A stretch of DNA of 8,565 nucleotides, taken from NCBI GenBank assembly GCA_027296805.1, contig JAPUIR010000287.1, positions 1-8,565 on the forward strand. The letters are read 5' to 3'. The notes below the pieces were generated by a model. The model made no database searches. It saw nothing but the letters and a program-made list of their open reading frames with translations, and was not told the origin of the DNA. Position numbers and translations under genes: made by a program. The stretch is from Chloroflexota bacterium. Lineage in GTDB: Bacteria; Chloroflexota; Dehalococcoidia; Bin125. Below are positions 1 to 5,103 of the stretch, piece after piece (the first letter of the stretch is position 1; each line of letters begins with the position of its first letter).

Positions 1-689
1 TAGTAGAAGTCGCGGCCCACGATCCAGACGGCCTCCGCCCCCGCCGCTTCCGCGGAACGGATGAGGACACCGAGGTTGACGCCGTAGGAGAAGTTGAAGG
101 CGGCGACCGCGAAGGAGCGCGGGCGAGCGGGTGCGCCGTCGTGCGGCGGGCGCAGTCCGAAGGGGCGCTGGGCGGACTGCGACTGGGGCTCGTTCGTCGT
201 GGCATTGGATCGGCGATCCGCCAGGACTGTCAGTGCCCGCTTGGCGCGACGCTGAAGGGTGGCGTCGGGGGCGGTGGCGAGGGTGCGTAGCAGGGGCTCC
301 GCCTGGTCACCGATGGCGGACAGCACGACGCAGGCAGCGCGTTTGCCCTCCCGGCTCGCAGTCGGCAGCCAGTCGCCGATCTGGTCGACGAGGACAGCGG
401 CGTCGAGCTTGGGCAGGAGGGTCATCGCGCGGCGGCGCAGGCGGCGGTTGGGGGACGTGAGCGGTCCCAGCAGCGCGGCGACGACGGCGTCCGCGGGGGC
501 GAACTGGAGTGCGATGCGCGCTTCGCCGCGGGGGAAGGGGTGGTTGTGGTTGAGCGCGACGTCGAGGCAGCGGTCCATCCAACCGGCGGTCTGGCTCGCG
601 GCGGCCTGCCGCAGATCGAGACCAAGCCGGTAGGCAGCTTCATCGGTGAGGCTGAGAGGCGGAATCCCGTCGAGGTCGGGTTCTGTCAT
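1..689 (-). CDS. SpoU/TrmH-family RNA 2'-O-methyltransferase, partial (C-terminus beyond left edge)
   Basis: The minus-strand frame is open from an ATG at 689 to the left edge, giving 229 visible codons without a stop. Residues 199-225 match motif 1 of the SPOUT (SpoU) fold: N205-L-G207-VLI-R211, then an SAEAAGAE helix start and a VWIVG strand. In this family the motif-1 Arg takes part in 2'-O-methyl transfer from S-adenosylmethionine to tRNA or rRNA. The AdoMet-binding motifs 2 and 3 would lie outside the window. Residues 15-157 are a run of amphipathic helices with repeated Leu/Ala and Arg positions, HEAT-like in appearance. A polar Pro/Gln/Arg linker (about 159-190) joins them to the catalytic domain. 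Known relatives often carry an L30e-like or short N-terminal substrate domain, so a helical-repeat N-terminus is less usual. The Shine-Dalgarno is weak (a lone GGA before the ATG). The gene lies 60 nt downstream of the dehydrogenase on the same strand, so co-transcription is possible. The target RNA cannot be told. Confidence 0.8.
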   Translation of the reverse strand, partial: MTEPDLDGIPPLSLTDEAAYRLGLDLRQAAASQTAGWMDRCLDVALNHNHPFPRGEARIALQFAPADAVVAALLGPLTSPNRRLRRRAMTLLPKLDAAVLVDQIGDWLPTASREGKRAACVVLSAIGDQAEPLLRTLATAPDATLQRRAKRALTVLADRRSNATTNEPQSQSAQRPFGLRPPHDGAPARPRSFAVAAFNFSYGVNLGVLIRSAEAAGAEAVWIVGRDFY

Positions 690-743
690 GCGTCCATGAT
701 GGCTACGGGCCGCGGGGCACGCCAGCCGAGCACGGTGCCGGGG

Positions 744-760
744 TGGCCGTTAACCGGCCA
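744..760 (-). other. Short GC-rich hairpin over the dehydrogenase stop codon
   Basis: The arms TGGCCG (744-749) and CGGCCA (755-760) are perfect inverted repeats around a 5-nt loop that contains the TAA stop of the dehydrogenase. There is no downstream T-tract on the minus strand, so this is not a standard intrinsic terminator. It could stabilise the mRNA 3' end or be chance in GC-rich DNA. Confidence 0.3.
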
Positions 761-1511
761 GATGCTGCTCCACGATCTGACGCGAGTAGAAGGATTCGCC
801 GTTGTGCTGCTGGGCCTCGTCGGAGGCCATGAGCCAGACAGCGGCGCGGCCCATGACGTCGTTCTCCTCGATGTTGGTCTCCGCCGTGGGCAGGCCGTGG
901 TAGGTCGCGCCGGGCGAGAGCACCATGCCTTGGGGTTTGAGGCCGAAGAAGCGCAGGCCCTGGTCCCCGGCCTCCGCCGCCAGCCCTTCCATCATCTTCT
1001 CGATGCTGACCTTGCTCATGGCATAGATCAGGTTGTTGCCGCTGGGGTTGTCAGCGGCACCGGAGGAGATGGTGATCACCGTGCCGGAGCCCCGTTCCAG
1101 CATGTGGGGCAGGGCCTGCTGCGTGAGCAGATAGGGGCCGCGCACGTTGATGCGATGCAGGAGGTCGAGGCGCTTGACGGCGGTCTTGAGGAAGGGACCC
1201 GGGAAGATCAGGGCGGCGTTGTTGATCAGCGCGTCGATCTGACCGAAGCGATCGATGGTGGAAGCGATGCAGGCCTCGATGTCCTCGTCGCTGGTGACGT
1301 CGAGTTTGACGGGCATGGCCTCGACCCCGAGCGCCTGGAGTTCCTTGGCGACGGTGTGGATCGTGCCGGGCAGCTTGGGGTCGGTGACCTCCTCGGAGCG
1401 AGCCGCGACGACGATGTTGCAGCCCTCTTTGGCCAGTTCGAGCGCCATGAAGTGGCCGATCCCGCGCGAGCTTCCGGTCACGATCGCGACTTGGCCGTCG
1501 AGTTGTCCCAT
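750..1511 (-). CDS. SDR-family NAD(P)-dependent oxidoreductase
   Basis: A complete classical short-chain dehydrogenase/reductase of 253 residues, typical length for the family. It is a soluble Rossmann-fold enzyme that interconverts alcohols and ketones. Visible motifs are the cofactor loop TGSSRGIG (12-19), the adenine-pocket LD (70-71), NNAA (97-100), and a catalytic tetrad Asn122, Ser149/Ser150, Tyr163, Lys167 (YAMSK). Arg38 at the end of the second strand suggests NADP(H) over NAD(H); this is inference. After strand 6 the usual PG turn is replaced by a KPQG segment (around 212-216), and the C-terminus ends in an unusual SFYSRQIVEQ segment, so the substrate is not predictable. ATG at 1511 is preceded by a good GGGAG Shine-Dalgarno about 5 nt upstream. 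The gene is divergent from the SRPBCC-like gene across 169 nt and is followed by the RNA methyltransferase gene. Confidence 0.92.
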   Translation of the reverse strand: MGQLDGQVAIVTGSSRGIGHFMALELAKEGCNIVVAARSEEVTDPKLPGTIHTVAKELQALGVEAMPVKLDVTSDEDIEACIASTIDRFGQIDALINNAALIFPGPFLKTAVKRLDLLHRINVRGPYLLTQQALPHMLERGSGTVITISSGAADNPSGNNLIYAMSKVSIEKMMEGLAAEAGDQGLRFFGLKPQGMVLSPGATYHGLPTAETNIEENDVMGRAAVWLMASDEAQQHNGESFYSRQIVEQHLAG

Positions 1512-1558
1512 GCGCTCCCTGCTTTCCGCCCGGACGCTCTGTGTCCCGAGGCTGGCGG

Positions 1559-1587
1559 AGTGTCCGGCCCCGAGACAGGACTGTCAA
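1559..1587 (-). promoter_or_regulatory. Candidate sigma70-type promoter for the dehydrogenase gene
   Basis: Read on the minus strand, 1587-1582 is TTGACA, a perfect -35 consensus. After a 17-nt spacer, 1564-1559 reads GACACT, which matches three of six bases of the -10 consensus. Transcription would begin near 1552, leaving a leader of about 40 nt before the ATG at 1511. The -35 is convincing; the weak -10 keeps confidence modest. Confidence 0.4.
1574..1585. promoter_or_regulatory. Candidate operator palindrome over the -35 box
   Basis: GACAG-GA-CTGTC is a two-arm palindrome with 5-bp arms and a 2-bp centre. It overlaps the TTGACA of the candidate dehydrogenase promoter and lies between two divergent genes. 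A dimeric repressor could bind here, but no regulator gene is in the window and a palindrome this short can occur by chance. Confidence 0.25.
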
Positions 1588-1680
1588 ACCGGTCGTCGAT
1601 CTCCCCGACAGCCCAGGCGGCGAGTCAGCAGCAAGCACGGTGGCTGGCTCCTGGCACCAGAGGCCAATTAGGATTCGGGC

Positions 1681-2097
1681 ATGGCCGTAGAGCGCTCAAT
1701 GTTCATCGACGCCCATCCCGACGACGCCTACGACGCGGCACGGGAGTTTCTCTCGGCGCAGGTCGAGGACGGCGCGTTCGCCGTCTACGAGGACGTGCCC
1801 GGCGAACGCTGGGGGATTAAGTGGCGTGGGCTATTGGCTTCGTCGCGCTACCTCTTCGAGTTCCGCGACGAGGGAAGCGGGACGACGGTCGATGCGAAGC
1901 TGTGGCTGAGCGGGCTGATGGGTCCCGTGCACAGCCTGGTGCGGCGGCGCGGCAACCGCAGCCACATCGATGGCATCCTTCGGGGCGTGAAGGACTTGGC
2001 AGAGTCGGCGGAGTTCCAGGAGCTGGCTGAGGACGAGGACGACGACGAGCCCGACCTCGAGGGAGCCCCCGAGACCGATCCCGACGCCGATGCCTAG
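1681..2097 (+). CDS. SRPBCC-like small protein with acidic C-terminal tail
   Basis: A soluble protein of 138 residues without signal peptide or membrane segment. The opening pattern (VERSMFIDAHPDDAYDAA, residues 3-20), a middle of alternating strands (RWGIKWRG 43-50; SRYLFEFRDEGSGTTVDAKLWL 55-76), and a final helix (SHIDGILRGVKDLAES, 94-109) match the helix-grip pattern of the SRPBCC/START-like superfamily, whose members bind hydrophobic ligands or act as cyclases. This is judged from pattern only, and no specific family is recognised. Residues 117-138 form a strongly acidic tail (about half Asp/Glu), probably disordered. ATG 1681 has an AGGA Shine-Dalgarno at 1670-1673 with 7-nt spacing. The next ORF starts 5 nt after its stop, suggesting joint translation. 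An internal GTG frame inside it (1821-2030) is not considered real. Confidence 0.7.
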   Translation: MAVERSMFIDAHPDDAYDAAREFLSAQVEDGAFAVYEDVPGERWGIKWRGLLASSRYLFEFRDEGSGTTVDAKLWLSGLMGPVHSLVRRRGNRSHIDGILRGVKDLAESAEFQELAEDEDDDEPDLEGAPETDPDADA

Positions 2098-2102
2098 GAG
2101 CT

Positions 2103-2348
2103 GTGCCTAGCGCCGCGCATACATCGGAGCGGACGTACGTCCTGACGGTGTCGTTCGTGCACGCCCTGGTACATGTCACCGAGCTGACGTTCGCCGGCGT
2201 CGTCGCGGATCGCTGGGGGACAAACGCGATCTTCTCGATGCTGGCGATCGTCGGGCTCGTGGGGACGGTGCTGGCACTCGCGCTGGTGGGCATAACGCGG
2301 CGGCGGCGCGTGGCCTCGACGGCAGGCGGCGAACCTGGGGGCGGTTGA
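2103..2348 (+). pseudogene. Small two-helix membrane ORF, probable C-terminal remnant of an MFS transporter
   Basis: An 81-residue ORF starting at GTG 2103, five nucleotides after the preceding stop. Residues 10-69 align by eye, without gaps, with the last two helices of the full MFS transporter encoded at 6810-8066. Both have a helix ending in A-G-x-x-A-D-x-W-G (here AGVVADRWG, 31-39), then a hydrophobic helix (about 43-64), then a basic cap (RRRR, 66-69). The first helix here contains polar His20, His24, Thr26 and Glu28, unusual for a transporter helix and compatible with decay or a new role. No upstream MFS sequence is present, since the SRPBCC-like gene occupies that place. AGGAG at 2096-2100 is only 2 nt from the GTG, too close to be ideal, so translation may depend on coupling. 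It could instead be an intact small two-helix membrane protein. The pseudogene call is inference. Confidence 0.5.
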
Positions 2349-2358
2349 TCGATTGCCT

Positions 2359-2379
2359 TGCGTGGGCAGAGCCCGCGCA
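2359..2379 (+). terminator. Strong stem-loop after the small membrane ORF
   Basis: TGCGTGGGC (2359-2367) pairs with GCCCGCGCA (2371-2379), giving a 9-bp stem with one G-U pair and a 3-nt AGA loop. It begins 11 nt after the stop at 2348 and lies about 80 nt before the next gene. No T-run follows, so it is not a canonical intrinsic terminator. It may attenuate transcription or protect an mRNA end between the upstream pair and the hpaB-like gene. Confidence 0.35.
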
Positions 2380-2448
2380 CGATGATGCGTCGAGCGACTG
2401 AGCCGGGAGCGCCGTGGGGGCACGGGCGCGCGCAGATCAGCAGTATTG

Positions 2449-2454
2449 AAGGAG
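2449..2454 (+). promoter_or_regulatory. Shine-Dalgarno that fixes the hpaB-like start
   Basis: AAGGAG sits 6 nt before ATG 2461. A longer reading from TTG 2446 would place this ribosome site inside the coding sequence, so the ATG is chosen. Confidence 0.85.
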
Positions 2455-2460
2455 ATCGCA

Positions 2461-3882
2461 ATGGCCTTCCGGACCCCTGAGCAGTACCTGGAATCGATCC
2501 GCGACGGCCGCAAGGTCTATCTCGACGGCGACCTGGTGGAAGACGTCACGACCGATGCGCGCACCCGCGATGCGGCGCAGTCGGCGGCGGACGAGTTCAC
2601 TCGCTACCACGATCCAAAGATCCGAGACATTTTCGTCATGACCGACCCCGATACGGGCCAAGAGGTCGATCGGTTCATGGCCATGCCGCGCAGCACGGAA
2701 GACCTGAAGGCGCGCGCCCGCGCGATCGACTACGCGCAGGAGACGGGCCTGGGGAAGCTGGGGTTTCTCTCGGACGCGATGCTGGCGATGCGCTGGGTCG
2801 CGCCGGAATTGGGCAAGACCAACCCGGATTACGAGACGGCGATCGAGACGCAGTTCAAGCGCATGCGCGACAACAACCTGCTGGTCTGCATCGCGATGTC
2901 GGACACGAAGGGCGACCGCTCCAAGCACCCCGGCGAGCAGGACGACCCCGATCTGTACGTGCGCAAGGTGGATGAGACGCCGGACGGGATCGTGCTGCGG
3001 GGGATGAAGGCGCACATCACGGCGGCGCATCTGGTGAACGAGATGGTCGTGATGCCGACCAAGCGGATGCGGGACGATGAGCCGGAATACTCCGTCTGCG
3101 CGCTGGTCAGCCCCGATATGGAAGGCGTGAAGATCCTCGCGCGCTACGACAAGCCCAAGAACCAATACGACTACCCGCTCTCCTATGAGGGCGGCGCGGC
3201 GGAGTCGTTCGTTTGGCTGGACGACGTTTTCGTCCCGCGTGACCGCATCTTCCAGAACGGCGAGAACCACCTCTCTGGACCGATCGCGTACGCCCTGGGG
3301 CTGTGGCAGCGCTTCTCGGCCATGTGTTACAAGCGCCACACGATCCGGATGCTGGCGGGTAGCGCCAGCCTGATGGCGAAGTACAACGGCATCGAGAAGG
3401 CCGGTCACATCCAGGACAAGCTGTTCGAGATCGCGATGCTGGCAGACAGCCTGGAAGCGTTCATCGACGCGGCAGCGGAGACCGCCAGCCATCGTGACGG
3501 CGTAGCGGTGCCGAACGAGTCGATCACCAACATCGGCAAGTACATGTTCGCCAGCAGGTACCACGAGCTGGTCAAGCACGTGCAGGACATCTCCGGCGGC
3601 ATCCTGGTGACGGCTCCCTGGGAGCGCGACTACCTCAACGAGGATCTGCACGGCGCGTTCACGAAGTACCTCAGCGGCGGGGACAAATCCTCGGCCGAGC
3701 AACGGCTGCGGCTGCTGAACTTCATCCGCGACCTGACGGCCGACGAGTACGGCGGTAAGCAGATGGTGACGACGCTGCACGCCGAGGGGTCGCTTGCGGC
3801 GCAGAAGATGATGACCCTGCGCAGCTACGACTTCCTCTCAGCAGAGGACATGGTCAAGACGATCGCGGGGATCGAGGACTAG
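2461..3882 (+). CDS. AbfD-like member of the HpaB (4-hydroxyphenylacetate 3-hydroxylase) flavoprotein superfamily
   Basis: A 473-residue soluble protein, close to the 480-520 typical of the superfamily, with an acyl-CoA-dehydrogenase-like fold that binds FAD. Segments such as KGDRS (150-154), DGIVLRGMKAH (175-185), NEMVVMPT (193-200), DDVFVPRDRIF (254-264), YNGIEKAGHIQDKL (308-321), VQDISGGILVT (374-384), SSAEQRLRLLNFIRDL (410-425) and KTIAGI (466-471) resemble 4-hydroxybutyryl-CoA dehydratase/vinylacetyl-CoA isomerase (AbfD) more than HpaB hydroxylases, from memory of those sequences. However, the four AbfD cluster ligands (Cys99, Cys103, His292, Cys299 in Clostridium) are not kept. By eye they align with Leu97, Gly101, Cys289 and Arg296, and only three Cys occur in the whole protein. 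The GRxPDY motif of HpaB is also missing (GFLSDA, 101-106). No flavin reductase (HpaC) gene is nearby. It is probably a flavoenzyme acting on a CoA ester or aromatic compound, reaction unknown. It heads the run of genes continuing with dinB. Confidence 0.85.
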   Translation: MAFRTPEQYLESIRDGRKVYLDGDLVEDVTTDARTRDAAQSAADEFTRYHDPKIRDIFVMTDPDTGQEVDRFMAMPRSTEDLKARARAIDYAQETGLGKLGFLSDAMLAMRWVAPELGKTNPDYETAIETQFKRMRDNNLLVCIAMSDTKGDRSKHPGEQDDPDLYVRKVDETPDGIVLRGMKAHITAAHLVNEMVVMPTKRMRDDEPEYSVCALVSPDMEGVKILARYDKPKNQYDYPLSYEGGAAESFVWLDDVFVPRDRIFQNGENHLSGPIAYALGLWQRFSAMCYKRHTIRMLAGSASLMAKYNGIEKAGHIQDKLFEIAMLADSLEAFIDAAAETASHRDGVAVPNESITNIGKYMFASRYHELVKHVQDISGGILVTAPWERDYLNEDLHGAFTKYLSGGDKSSAEQRLRLLNFIRDLTADEYGGKQMVTTLHAEGSLAAQKMMTLRSYDFLSAEDMVKTIAGIED

Positions 3883-3917
3883 CGCGCCTGAGGGGCGTCC
3901 GAGGGAAGGCCGGGACT

Positions 3918-4463
3918 TTGTCGAGTCAGTCGGAGGCCCCAGACAGGGGCGTCTCTCCCAGCCTCCCTGCCGAGGTGGCCGAGCTACTCAACGAGGCGGA
4001 AGCGTCGCCTTGGGAGACGGTAAAGACTCGTCTCAGCGCCTCTCGCGCCGGATGGCAGACAGCATGGTCGGCGATCACGGCGGAGCAGGCCGACGCGCTG
4101 CACGACGGTGAATGGTCGGCGCGGGAGGTCGGGAGCCACGTCGCGGCGTCGATTCAGCGGGTGACCGACGTGCTGGCCCAGCTCGCGGTGGCCGGGGAGG
4201 CACCGCAGTCGCGGGAGCGGACGCTGCCGGGCGAGCCCGATCATGCCCGCGTCGACGCCGCGCTGACGCGAGCATGGGAACACATCGACATGGCCAGCGT
4301 GACGGCCGGCAAGATCTCAGACCCCGGCGCGGTGATCGAGTCGCGGCTCGGGCGGCTGACCATGAAGCAGCTCGTGACGTACACCGCGGCGCACGTCGAA
4401 CAACACGCCGAACAGTTACAGCAGATGCAGGCACCGGCGTCGGAAGGGGGCAGCGATGGCTGA
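3918..4463 (+). CDS. DinB-superfamily protein, first of a tandem pair
   Basis: A 181-residue protein with the DinB/YfiT-like four-helix pattern: a long first helix (about 32-50), a W-S-x-x-E-V-x-x-H signature (WSAREVGSH, 66-74) and a final H-x3-H helix (His159, His163). His74, His159 and His163 are in the positions of the metal-binding triad. Known relatives bind a divalent metal, and several act as thiol-dependent transferases or maleylpyruvate isomerases using mycothiol or bacillithiol; which applies here is unknown. Length is slightly above the usual 150-170 because of a polar N-terminus (1-18) and tail. The start is TTG 3918, supported by GAGGGAAGG at 3901-3909 with 8-nt spacing. GTG 3975 is a weaker alternative. 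It lies 35 nt after the hpaB-like gene and overlaps the second dinB gene by 8 nt, so the three are probably one operon. Confidence 0.8.
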   Translation: MSSQSEAPDRGVSPSLPAEVAELLNEAEASPWETVKTRLSASRAGWQTAWSAITAEQADALHDGEWSAREVGSHVAASIQRVTDVLAQLAVAGEAPQSRERTLPGEPDHARVDAALTRAWEHIDMASVTAGKISDPGAVIESRLGRLTMKQLVTYTAAHVEQHAEQLQQMQAPASEGGSDG

Positions 4464-4962
4464 CGAACCCGCACCGAGCTTTAAGCAACAGGTACAAGAT
4501 GCAGCGGCGCAGTCGTCGTGGGCGGAGTTGCTGAGCGGCGCAGAGACGATGCGCGATGGGTGGGCCGAGGTGATAGACGGGCTGAGTGCGGACGATTCGC
4601 CAAGCGGACCGCAGGACGGTCCCTGGTCGCCATGGCACCTGCTGAACCACGTCGGTGCGTGGCTGGAGGGCGCCACCAACGCGCTCGACCGCGCGACACA
4701 GGGGGAGTCGACGGACCTCGGTTCCGACCAAGCCTTCTACGGCGATTCGCCGTCGTTCGAGGAGGCACGGGACCGCGTCGCCCGCTACGTGGATACATTC
4801 GTGGCACAGATAGAGGCCTGCGGAGCCGGCGTGGGGGACGATGTGCGGGTGACGCACCGCCTGCTGGGGGAGATCAACGCGGCGGAGTATGCAGTGCTCG
4901 CGACGGGGCACGTAAACGGTCACACGGCACAGATGCGCGAGATGCGAGGGCTCGGCGGCTGA
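4456..4962 (+). CDS. DinB-superfamily protein, second of a tandem pair
   Basis: A 168-residue protein with the same plan as its neighbour: a first helix (about 18-42), the signature WSPWHLLNH (57-65) and a terminal H-x3-H helix (GHVNGH, His152 and His156). His65, His152 and His156 form the probable metal triad. Outside these positions the two proteins differ widely, so the duplication is old or they were brought together separately. The start ATG overlaps the stop of the first gene (ATGGCTGA, 4456-4463), with GGAAGGGGG at 4442-4450 as Shine-Dalgarno and 5-nt spacing. This arrangement implies translational coupling. Tandem DinB genes could supply a heterodimer, since the family often dimerises; this is inference. 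Function is otherwise unknown. Confidence 0.8.
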   Translation: MADEPAPSFKQQVQDAAAQSSWAELLSGAETMRDGWAEVIDGLSADDSPSGPQDGPWSPWHLLNHVGAWLEGATNALDRATQGESTDLGSDQAFYGDSPSFEEARDRVARYVDTFVAQIEACGAGVGDDVRVTHRLLGEINAAEYAVLATGHVNGHTAQMREMRGLGG

Positions 4963-4983
4963 GGTTTTGGGGGCGCGAGTTTG

Positions 4984-5029
4984 AGCGTTCCGGTCCACGG
5001 CACGTAGACAGTGTGTCTGTCGGAACGCT
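4984..5029 (+). other. Nested inverted repeat between dinB and the MFS gene
   Basis: AGCGTTCCG (4984-4992) and CGGAACGCT (5021-5029) are perfect 9-bp arms. Inside them AGACA (5006-5010) and TGTCT (5014-5018) form a second stem round a GTG loop, extendable by two G-U pairs in RNA (5004-5005 with 5019-5020). There is no T-run after the outer arm. It may be a transcription end, an RNA-processing site or a regulator site in the 141-nt gap. Confidence 0.4.
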
Positions 5030-5036
5030 TCGGTCC

Positions 5037-5065
5037 TAGCGAACTATCGGGGAATCGCGGATAAT
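5037..5065 (+). promoter_or_regulatory. Candidate promoter for the first MFS gene
   Basis: GATAAT at 5060-5065 matches five of six -10 bases. The hexamer TAGCGA 17 nt upstream (5037-5042) matches three of six -35 bases. Transcription would begin near 5072, about 30 nt before the TTG start and just after the nested inverted repeat. Confidence 0.3.
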
Positions 5066-5103
5066 CGGTCGGGCCGCCATGGTCGCGAGGGGATCGAAGC
5101 CGT

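Noticed and set aside
131..633. Plus-strand Arg/Gly/Ala-rich open frames at the left edge
   Set aside because: They are shadows of the minus-strand methyltransferase, which spans 1-689 in a single open frame with a recognisable SPOUT motif.
1530..1567. CCGGAC/GTCCGG inverted repeat in the divergent region
   Set aside because: Only 6 bp with a 26-nt loop; expected by chance in DNA this GC-rich.
540..1820. Plus-strand open frame of 426 codons opposite the dehydrogenase
   Set aside because: The minus strand carries all SDR motifs with a good ribosome site. This frame has no recognisable domain and also runs into the SRPBCC-like gene.
2446..2460. TTG 2446 as start of the hpaB-like gene
   Set aside because: The Shine-Dalgarno AAGGAG (2449-2454) lies after this TTG and is ideally spaced for ATG 2461.
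2437..3780. Long minus-strand open frame (447 codons) opposite the hpaB-like gene
   Set aside because: It is antisense to a clear, conserved gene. Its product is rich in Arg, His, Val and Leu without recognisable motifs, and it is explained by GC-rich codon bias.
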